Positions 31,483 through 37,817 of a DNA stretch of 37,817 bases are shown here, one piece after another. The DNA is taken from NCBI GenBank assembly GCA_016927755.1, contig JAFGLZ010000103.1:1-37817 (forward strand). The letters are read 5' to 3'. Source of the stretch: Phycisphaerae bacterium. Its GTDB lineage: Bacteria > Planctomycetota > Phycisphaerae > UBA1845 > JAFGLZ01. The position numbers were made by a program, and so were the translations under genes. Below the pieces are notes generated by a model. The model searched no databases. It was not told the DNA's origin and saw only the letters and a list, made by a program, of their open reading frames with translations. Positions within the stretch are counted from its first letter, which is position 1, and each line of letters starts with the position of its first letter.

Positions 31483-33477
31483 TCAGGAGGCGACCTGTGA
31501 GGCCGCCGCGGCAGGCGGCGACCATGGCTTACTGACAGCCCATTTGCGGGTCACGGCGGTCCTGATGGCAAGGGCCAGGACACCGGTAGCCAGAACGGTC
31601 ACGACGACGTCGGCTATCAGGAGAGAGGCCGTCTTGGGCCACCTCGGCCCGTAGTCGGTCACGAGGCTCCAAACAAGCATGTAGTAGGTTGTGACGAGCA
31701 TGGCGAGGCACGGGAGCAGCGTGAACCAGACGTTCTGTCCGCGCCGCAGGATCCACAGGGACCCGATGAGCAGGCCCAGGGCGGCGAGGAGCTGGTTGCT
31801 GGCGGCGAAGATACCCCAGAGGGCCTTATAGCCGGTGCCCCAACCGAGCGCGAGCATGAGCGCGACGGCGCAGGCCGAGTTGAACCAGTAGTGCCGGGAC
31901 AATTTGAGGATGAGACGGAAGCCTCCTTGGGTGGGCATGGCGTGTCGCCCCGTTGGCGTGGGGCGTCCGATGGGGGCGGCGATGCCGCCGGCGCCCACGG
32001 CGGTAATCTCATCCTCGTCCATGGCGGCGACAGAGACTTCGCCCTTGGCGGCCGGGGCGGCGTAGACGTCGTAGCGATCGAAGATGGTGGCCCATCCTTC
32101 TTCGAGCAGATAGCGCGTCAGCCTGACGGCCGTATCGAGCGTGGTGACCAGGAATCCCTCGAGGAGCAGCATTGCGCCGATCGCTCCGACGGCGATCGAG
32201 ATGCCCAGCCCGCGGTCGACCGTGTGACCGACGCCCATAGCGAAGGTGAGCACGGCGTTGCCCTTGGCCCCAGGCGTCGTGGGATAGAGGAGGGCCTCGT
32301 AGTCGACGAACTTGAGGCCGACGAGCAAGACGCAGACGACGAGCAGGGCCCAGAAGCTCTCGAGGAGCATGGCGTAGAAGCCGACCTGACGGACGGCCCG
32401 TTCGCTAGACAGTTGCTTGCAGGTCGTTCCGCCGGCGCAGAGGGAGTGGAAGCCGCTGACGGCTCCGCATGCGATGGTGATGAAGAGGACGGGCCAGACC
32501 GGGCCAAGGCCCGATTTCGTCTCGGCCAGGGCGATGTTGCTTGCGGGGAGGGAGGCCGAATCGCCGAGGATGTTCCCGTGACCGGTGGCGATGGCGCCGA
32601 CGAGGGCGGCGACGATCATCGCCATGCCGACGTACAGGATGTGAACGTTGATGAAGTCCCGGCTCTGCAGCAGCAGCCAGACGGGCAGGCCGGAGGCGAT
32701 GAGCACGTAGGCGGCAATCAGCAGCTTCCAATGATCCGGCTGAAGCCGGACGGGGAAGTAGAGGCCGATCGCCAGGGATACGGAGCAGATTCCGATTGCC
32801 AGGATGGAGCAGATCCACACGGGCAGCTTCCGCTTTAGGTAGAGGAAGCCGATCAGGGGAGAGCATGCCGTGATGACGATGACGCTCATGCTGGCGATGC
32901 CGCCGATCTGGGCGAGTTGTGTGGGCTGTCCGGTGACGGGATCGTTATCCTCCACGACGCTGAAGAGGGTCTGCTCAGGAGGCATCTTCAGCATGTGGAG
33001 GGGCACGGTACTGGTGAGGGCCATGGCCGACAAGTTGAGGAAGGCGGCGCAGACAAGCGTCAGGACGGCCACGAGGAGGAAGGTGAGCATGATGAAGGCG
33101 CCGCGTCCCATGAGCCGGCGTCCGACGACGGCGATGCTGCGACCGCCCTCGCGAACGGCCACGTACGTCGCGGCGTAGTCGTGGACGGCGCCGATGAAGA
33201 CGCCGCCGAGGATGATCCACAGGACGGCAGGCAGCCAGCCGTAGTACAAAGCCAGGACCGGTCCGACGATGGGGCCGGCGCCGGCGATGCTGGCGAAGTG
33301 GTGGGCGAAGACCACAGGCGTCCGCGTCGGGACGTAGTCGCGCCCGTCGGCCAGCGCGACGGCAGGCGTGGGACGGCTGACGTCCTCGCCGAATGCCCGT
33401 CCCACCCAGTTGGCGTAGATTTTGATGCCGAAGAGGTAGACGGCGACGGCGACGACTAGGATGGTTAGGATCGTCAT
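31483..33477 (-). CDS. cstA: Carbon starvation protein A (peptide/pyruvate transporter family)
   Basis: This 664-residue polytopic inner-membrane protein is of the CstA family, which imports peptides or pyruvate when carbon is scarce. About 16 hydrophobic segments are visible. The family signature PVVFAHHFASIAGAGPIVGP occurs near residue 55, and LWIILGGVFIGAVHDYAAT follows. A long soluble loop at about residues 480-515 is Ala/Gly-rich. GAGAGGGC precedes the ATG. Its promoter lies 170-200 bases upstream. Confidence 0.94.
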   Translation of the reverse strand: MTILTILVVAVAVYLFGIKIYANWVGRAFGEDVSRPTPAVALADGRDYVPTRTPVVFAHHFASIAGAGPIVGPVLALYYGWLPAVLWIILGGVFIGAVHDYAATYVAVREGGRSIAVVGRRLMGRGAFIMLTFLLVAVLTLVCAAFLNLSAMALTSTVPLHMLKMPPEQTLFSVVEDNDPVTGQPTQLAQIGGIASMSVIVITACSPLIGFLYLKRKLPVWICSILAIGICSVSLAIGLYFPVRLQPDHWKLLIAAYVLIASGLPVWLLLQSRDFINVHILYVGMAMIVAALVGAIATGHGNILGDSASLPASNIALAETKSGLGPVWPVLFITIACGAVSGFHSLCAGGTTCKQLSSERAVRQVGFYAMLLESFWALLVVCVLLVGLKFVDYEALLYPTTPGAKGNAVLTFAMGVGHTVDRGLGISIAVGAIGAMLLLEGFLVTTLDTAVRLTRYLLEEGWATIFDRYDVYAAPAAKGEVSVAAMDEDEITAVGAGGIAAPIGRPTPTGRHAMPTQGGFRLILKLSRHYWFNSACAVALMLALGWGTGYKALWGIFAASNQLLAALGLLIGSLWILRRGQNVWFTLLPCLAMLVTTYYMLVWSLVTDYGPRWPKTASLLIADVVVTVLATGVLALAIRTAVTRKWAVSKPWSPPAAAASQVAS

Positions 33478-33649
33478 TTGATGCCCTCTCGATTTGATCT
33501 CATGGCTTCAGACATCATCGTCGCCTGAGCCTGAAAGAATTAGGGAACCCTTACCGCCAAGTACGCCTCGGGCCTGTTGCGGTTTGGGGGTCATTGACGC
33601 CGTTGGCCCGCCGCCGCAGTACTGAGCTCGAACGGGCGTGTGGCTTCCC

Positions 33650-33676
33650 AGTATAGCCCGACCGTCCGGAGGTCAA
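33650..33676 (-). promoter_or_regulatory. Possible promoter of cstA
   Basis: On the minus strand, TTGACC (676-671, 5 of 6) and TATACT (655-650, 5 of 6) are spaced 15 bases, slightly short. It lies just past the rnfD stop and would give a 165-base 5' leader for cstA. No catabolite-control site was recognised. Confidence 0.35.
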
Positions 33677-33691
33677 TAGGAGGCCGGGGCC

Positions 33692-34873
33692 TCAGGTGCC
33701 CATGACCCGTCGCTTCGTTCGACGATCGATCTCGCCGATAAACGTGTTCATTATCAGAATCGCCCAGTAACACGAGCCCGGCACGGGGCCGTACAAGCGC
33801 AAGGCGACGGTCAGGGCCCCGATGCCAATTCCGAAGATGATCTGTCCTCGGGCGGTTCGGGGCGAGGCGACCATGTCCGTGGCGAAGAAGAACGCGCCGA
33901 GGAGCAGCTCGCCGCTGCTCAGATGGTACAGGACGTAGATCATTCCGACGTGGAGCCCGCAGTCGGTGTGGAAGCCGGGCATCCAGTCGAAACCCGCATC
34001 CGGGGCGATCCTTATCGGCAGGATCGCCGCGGCCAGGGCGGCGGCCAGGAGGACGCTCAGCGGCTGGAACCATCGGACGTATCCCCGGTAGATGAGGTAC
34101 AGGCCAGCGATGATCACGAGAATCGCGCAGGTCTCACCGATCCCGCCGCCGATGCCGCCCAGGAGCGTGTCTTCCCAAGGGGGGAGGTGATCGCGCATCA
34201 GGACGGTGAGGGGGTTCTCCCGTCCGGTCGGCAGTCCATCGGCCAGGTCGCGGAGTTGCTCGACCGGTCTGCGCATGGCCCAGGCATTGAATTCCGCAGG
34301 CAAGGTGGTGGCATGCCATCCGGCATACTCCGCGGGATCGACGGGCTTGGGAACCGTGGCGAAGAGATGGTCGCGAGCCAGGACGACCCATTGCTTGGGA
34401 TGCATGTCCTCCTGATAGAGGAGTTCGACGGCCGCGCGCCCCACCAGGGCGGGATGCCACATGTAGTTGCCCATCCCGCCCATCAGCCCCTTGCCCACGA
34501 CGATGGCGACGATCCCGGCGATCAGCGGCACGATCCAGGCCAACAGGTGGAATCCGGCCGAATCGAACCGTCCGACCGGCAAGGCCAGCCCGACCAGCAT
34601 GCCCATCAGGGCGGCATGAGTATAGGTGGGAGTAATCCGTCCCCCGGTTAGTCGGACGTAGCCCCACTCGGCCGCGACCGCCGCGGCCACGCCGATGGCC
34701 AACCATACGGCGGCGAGGAGTCCGAACAGGGCGACGCCCCCCAGTCCGACGAGAGCGGCCAGCGCCAGTCTGGTACGAGTGATCTGCGCATAGGTGTCTC
34801 CGCCCAAGAGGTGTGGCGGGGAGCCCACGTCGAGCCACAGGAAGCCTTCATCTTGGGACTTGCGTCTACTCAT
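33692..34873 (-). CDS. rnfD: Electron transport complex subunit D (RnfD/NqrB-like)
   Basis: This 393-residue membrane subunit belongs to the Rnf ion-translocating ferredoxin:NAD oxidoreductase. About ten transmembrane segments are seen, with RnfD markers PPHLLGG..TYAQI at the start, GKGLMGGMGNYMWHPALVGRA, GGIGGGIGETCAI and FATDMVASPRTARGQIIFG near the end. The flavinylation motif (D-x-x-S/T-G-A-T) is replaced by D212-G-L-P-T-G-R-E-N, with no Thr in the acceptor position, so covalent FMN may be absent. The ATG at 34873 overlaps the rnfC stop by eight bases. No rnfG, rnfE, rnfA or rnfB follows. Confidence 0.9.
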   Translation of the reverse strand: MSRRKSQDEGFLWLDVGSPPHLLGGDTYAQITRTRLALAALVGLGGVALFGLLAAVWLAIGVAAAVAAEWGYVRLTGGRITPTYTHAALMGMLVGLALPVGRFDSAGFHLLAWIVPLIAGIVAIVVGKGLMGGMGNYMWHPALVGRAAVELLYQEDMHPKQWVVLARDHLFATVPKPVDPAEYAGWHATTLPAEFNAWAMRRPVEQLRDLADGLPTGRENPLTVLMRDHLPPWEDTLLGGIGGGIGETCAILVIIAGLYLIYRGYVRWFQPLSVLLAAALAAAILPIRIAPDAGFDWMPGFHTDCGLHVGMIYVLYHLSSGELLLGAFFFATDMVASPRTARGQIIFGIGIGALTVALRLYGPVPGSCYWAILIMNTFIGEIDRRTKRRVMGT

Positions 34874-36233
34874 GGCTCACGGAAACCAGCGTACGAGCTC
34901 TGGCAAGCCCCTCGGCCAGGGGCAGGCAGGCCGGACAGACATAGGTGCAGATCCCGCAGCCCAGGCAGGCATGGGGGTAGAGCCCGGCCATTTCCTCGAT
35001 GTATCCGCTCGGCTTGGTCGGCCCCGGGCGCTGGCGGATCTCGGCGTAGTGCGCCTCGACAGCGGCGAGGACCGACGGCGGATCCAGACCGACGGGGCAG
35101 TCTTCCAGGCACCACCCGCACCTTATGCAAGGCCCTGGGGCGCGATGCCCGACCTGCTCGTCGGTCAGGAGGAGCAGTGCGCCGACCTGCTTGGTGGTCA
35201 CGACGTCAAGGCCGGACACCGCAGTGCCCGTCATAGGGCCTCCGATGACCGCGCGACGAATCGTGTCCTTCAAACCGACGTGCTCGACGATCCGATGGAG
35301 CGGCGTGCCGACGGGCACGAGATAGTTGCCCGGCTTGCTGGCGGCATCCCCGGCGACGGTTACGACCCGGGCGGTCAGGGGCCTACCCTCGTGGATCGCG
35401 TGGCCGATCGCCTGGATCGTCGCGACGTCGAGGACCAGGGCGCCAACGTCGAGCGCGGCGCCAGCGTAGGGGATCTCACGTCCAACGACGGTATTGACCA
35501 GGAGCGGTTCGGCCCCCTGGGGATACTTGTTGGGCAGGGGCAAGACCCGTACCGGGGTGCCGTGGGCGATCCGCCGCAGTTGCTCGGCGAGATACCGATT
35601 GCCTCGATCGAGAGCCAGCCACAGGCGCTGTACGCCGAGGAGCCTGCCGACGAGATTCGCCGTGCTGACGATCCTATGGCCGTGCTCGAAGAGGATCCGA
35701 TACTCGGCGGTGAGATAGGGCTCGGACTCCAAGGCGTTGATGATGAGGTGTCGAACGCCCCGTCGGGCCGCCGAGGCCAGGAGGTCGCCTGCCGGAGCCG
35801 CGCCGTTGCCCATGCGAACGATGCCCGCCTGACGGACGCACTCGATCAGGGCCTCGACGTCCAGGGACTCGACGGGCGTTCCGGACAGAGGGACCCACTC
35901 GTCGCGATCGTCCGGCTCGATTCCGACGGCGAGGACGTCGCAGGCCCACGGCGTGTCGGCTCGCACGATGCCGGTGACGTGGCCTGACGCTGGCGAGTGG
36001 ACGGCGACGGACTTCGCTCCCGCCTCGGGGTGACCGATGAGTTGCCCGGCAAGCACTCGCTGTCCCGCGGCGACGCGGAACGTGGCCTCGGAGCCCTCGT
36101 GCTGAAGCATCGGGACGCGCAGGGGCCCGGTGACCGGCAAGGGCTGGATGTCGCGGTCGCCTGTCGAGGCCTTCTCCTCCGGGAGAAAGACTCCGCCGAA
36201 GAACGTACCACTGCGTCTGCTTTGGGTGAGCAA
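34866..36233 (-). CDS. rnfC: Electron transport complex subunit C (RnfC)
   Basis: This peripheral FMN/NADH-binding, Fe-S-containing subunit of Rnf is about 455 residues. A TTG at 36233 is chosen because an upstream TATAAT promoter at 36285-36290 lies inside the open frame and no ATG or GTG in frame follows it; the exact start is uncertain. A barrel-sandwich-like domain near the N-terminus (VHSPASGHVTGIV) is followed by the Rossmann-like nucleotide domain and an SLBB-like domain. Two 4Fe-4S motifs end the protein: CIRCGWCLEDCP and CLGCGICTYVC. It is co-translated with rnfD. Confidence 0.9.
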   Translation of the reverse strand: MLTQSRRSGTFFGGVFLPEEKASTGDRDIQPLPVTGPLRVPMLQHEGSEATFRVAAGQRVLAGQLIGHPEAGAKSVAVHSPASGHVTGIVRADTPWACDVLAVGIEPDDRDEWVPLSGTPVESLDVEALIECVRQAGIVRMGNGAAPAGDLLASAARRGVRHLIINALESEPYLTAEYRILFEHGHRIVSTANLVGRLLGVQRLWLALDRGNRYLAEQLRRIAHGTPVRVLPLPNKYPQGAEPLLVNTVVGREIPYAGAALDVGALVLDVATIQAIGHAIHEGRPLTARVVTVAGDAASKPGNYLVPVGTPLHRIVEHVGLKDTIRRAVIGGPMTGTAVSGLDVVTTKQVGALLLLTDEQVGHRAPGPCIRCGWCLEDCPVGLDPPSVLAAVEAHYAEIRQRPGPTKPSGYIEEMAGLYPHACLGCGICTYVCPACLPLAEGLARARTLVSVSHE

Positions 36234-36284
36234 GGTGACCGCCTGACTTTCCTGACGTAACCACTCGGTGAATACGGAGAGCGT

Positions 36285-36312
36285 ATTATACGTCCGTCGC
36301 GGCGGCTTGAAA
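36285..36312 (-). promoter_or_regulatory. Promoter of rnfC-rnfD
   Basis: On the minus strand, a perfect TATAAT (290-285) is preceded by a weak -35 TTTCAA (312-307) at 16-base spacing. It overlaps the 3' end of the glycosyltransferase gene, indicating a transcript start near 36278 and supporting the late rnfC start. Confidence 0.5.
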
Positions 36313-37620
36313 GCGTGGGGACGGCAGAGAGGCCCCGGGCACATGCGGCAGGCGTCGGCGGACGGCTTGGCCTACCCGAATCGCGGCGGTCGCCGCGAGG
36401 AGAATAAGGATCGGATCGATGGTCAGGCGAAACCGTGGCGCGCCCCAGAAGACGACGACGACGGCCGTGTAGTAGCCGAGGACCGTCATGAGGGTCCACA
36501 CGGCGAAACGGTCTTGGATCCAACGATGCCGCCATGTCCCCCACGTCGCGGCGCCGATGAAGGGCAGCAGCGCGCCGTACGAGAACAGGTAAAGCAGGCC
36601 GATCGGCGATCGCCAGTCATTCAGGAAGGGCCCGTAGAATCGGAGCAGCTTGAACGCCACCAAGCGCGGCCAGTAGCCGGGGTGATCGAGAAGCCACCGC
36701 CGAGCCCACTGCCCGAACATCCGGGATCGAACCATCTCGTCGCGGACATGGCCGATCTCCTGGCGGACCCCCGGCACCTCCCATTCCCCGATCCAGTAGC
36801 CGTGGTAGCTGGGATCGGTGGCTGTTACGACGTTATTGGCGCCGAGGAACGTCGAGCCCCCCAAGGAGGAGAGGGCAAACGACCCGACCGCGAACCGGTT
36901 GCGCAGCCCCCACCCGCCGACGAAGGTCGCGGCCACCAGCAGCGTCGCCGTCGAGATGCCGATCGTGGCGCGACGGAAGACGATCGCGCGAGCGCACAGT
37001 CCGCCCGACAAGACCAGCACGAGTCCGGCCATGATCGGGTGAACCAGAGCGACGAGTCCGCCGGTCAGGCCCGCCACGACACAACGACCCAGCGTGGGCA
37101 CGCGTCGGGCTCTGTCCAGCGACAGCATTACCGCGAGGAGCCCGGGCACCAGGACGTTCTCGGAAAGCAGCTCGCCGGCGAGCCATATGTGCATGGGATA
37201 GACGCACAGTATGCCGGCCGCCAGCAGGCCGACGCGGGCGGACGTCCATCTGTTCGCCAGGAGGTACAAGAGCAGGCAGCTCACGCCGCCGAAGACGCAT
37301 TGAACCAGCCGGACCGCCAGATACGACTTTCCGAAGACGGCATAGATGACCGCCAGGAAAAGCGGGTACCCTGGCGTGCGTTGCGCGCTGGCGGCGCCGG
37401 CCTCGTTGGCCATTCCCCGGCCTTCGAGGAGCGTTGTGGCGAACCAGTCGTACTGCCAGTCATCGTTGCCCCCCACCGTCGGGCCTTGGCGGGGGTCGAT
37501 GCATGTTGCGCAGTAGACGGCCCTGAGGCCGATGGCCAGCATGACGAGGGCCAGGACCCACCTGAGAAGCGGGTCGGCCTGTCGATGACGTCCTTCGAGC
37601 GTGATGAGCGATCCGGCCAT
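36286..37620 (-). CDS. PMT/ArnT-type membrane glycosyltransferase (GT-C fold)
   Basis: This polytopic inner-membrane protein has about ten transmembrane segments and is 444 residues when read from ATG 37620. The frame is open to a GTG at 37740, but a -10-like TATAAC at 37678-37673 suggests transcription begins after that point. The first loop contains GGN-D53-D54-WQYDW, the acidic position typical of the catalytic loop in dolichyl/undecaprenyl-phosphate-dependent GT-C enzymes, and RTPGYPLFLAVIY is a family hallmark. It probably transfers a sugar from a polyprenyl phosphate to an exported acceptor; the acceptor is unknown. No other glycan gene is adjacent. Confidence 0.82.
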   Translation of the reverse strand: MAGSLITLEGRHRQADPLLRWVLALVMLAIGLRAVYCATCIDPRQGPTVGGNDDWQYDWFATTLLEGRGMANEAGAASAQRTPGYPLFLAVIYAVFGKSYLAVRLVQCVFGGVSCLLLYLLANRWTSARVGLLAAGILCVYPMHIWLAGELLSENVLVPGLLAVMLSLDRARRVPTLGRCVVAGLTGGLVALVHPIMAGLVLVLSGGLCARAIVFRRATIGISTATLLVAATFVGGWGLRNRFAVGSFALSSLGGSTFLGANNVVTATDPSYHGYWIGEWEVPGVRQEIGHVRDEMVRSRMFGQWARRWLLDHPGYWPRLVAFKLLRFYGPFLNDWRSPIGLLYLFSYGALLPFIGAATWGTWRHRWIQDRFAVWTLMTVLGYYTAVVVVFWGAPRFRLTIDPILILLAATAAIRVGQAVRRRLPHVPGASLPSPRFQAAATDV

Positions 37621-37817
37621 TGAGGGGGTCGTCCCGGACAGGGCATCTCCGTCGCGCGCATGCGGTTCCCGGGTTATATCGGACGTTGGGAGGAGGCACT
37701 TTCGGCCGGCCTTGGCGCGGTTACCCCTTCCCGTGATCACGCCTCGGCGAGCCCAGTGTAAATGCCTGTATTCAAGACAGTTAGAGAGGAAGCCCGGCCT
37801 GGCGAAGGGTTCGAGAA

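Noticed and set aside
1..37817. CRISPR array, tRNA, rRNA, IS element or prophage
   Set aside because: No regularly spaced repeats, cloverleaf-like sequence, transposase or phage protein was seen.

Overview
The window looks like part of a chromosome from an uncultured member of the Planctomycetota, probably near the Phycisphaerae. The evidence is high GC with GC-rich third codon positions, and a gene set heavy in formylglycine-type sulfatase, Gfo/Idh/MocA oxidoreductases, xylose-isomerase-like TIM barrels and secreted beta-helix proteins. Two secreted proteins also end in a Cys-Gly/hydrophobic/Arg tail. No rRNA, tRNA, CRISPR array, IS element or phage gene was recognised. The lineage is inferred from gene content, not measured.

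Layout. 1-184 is the 5' end of a secreted protein gene (minus strand). 501-1889 is a lone flagellin gene with a strong hairpin terminator. 2128-5137 (plus) is a three-gene sugar cluster: two TIM-barrel isomerases and a Gfo/Idh oxidoreductase. 5163-10120 (minus) encodes a gingipain-like C25 peptidase and a parallel beta-helix protein that share one C-terminal module. 10338-14664 (minus) holds dihydroorotate dehydrogenase overlapping an unusual Fe-S protein, then a secreted six-hairpin glycosidase. 14997-18229 (plus) has an acyl-CoA dehydrogenase, a membrane-anchored sulfatase and a possible small membrane protein. 18259-21237 (minus) is a three-gene unit: tandem SCP2-like protein, class III aminotransferase, and the N-terminal half of a transketolase.

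21387-25837 (plus) is amino-acid biosynthesis. It begins with what reads as a complete ribosome-dependent leucine attenuator in front of leuA: promoter, Shine-Dalgarno site, a 28-codon leader peptide with seven Leu codons, alternative pairings and a U-tract terminator. A HAD hydrolase and a fused 3-dehydroquinate dehydratase/shikimate dehydrogenase follow, coupled by an ATGA overlap. 25861-30395 (plus) has an iron-sulfur flavoprotein and a second sugar cluster (TIM-barrel isomerase, secreted glycosidase-like protein, Tat-exported Gfo/Idh protein). 30458-37620 (minus) carries a ferritin-like protein, ClpS, the carbon-starvation peptide transporter CstA, an rnfC-rnfD pair without the rest of the Rnf operon, and a PMT-type glycosyltransferase.

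The strongest candidate for something undescribed is the leuA leader. Four short segments (GGAGCCC, GGGCTCC, GGAGCCC, GGGCTCC) can pair 1:2, 2:3 or 3:4. Segment 1 includes the leader's own Shine-Dalgarno site, segment 2 sits on its stop codon, and 3:4 is the terminator. Secondary points are the PyrD/Fe-S coupling, the orphan half-transketolase unit, the reduced Rnf pair whose RnfD lacks the usual flavinylation threonine, and the shared C-terminal sorting-like tails.
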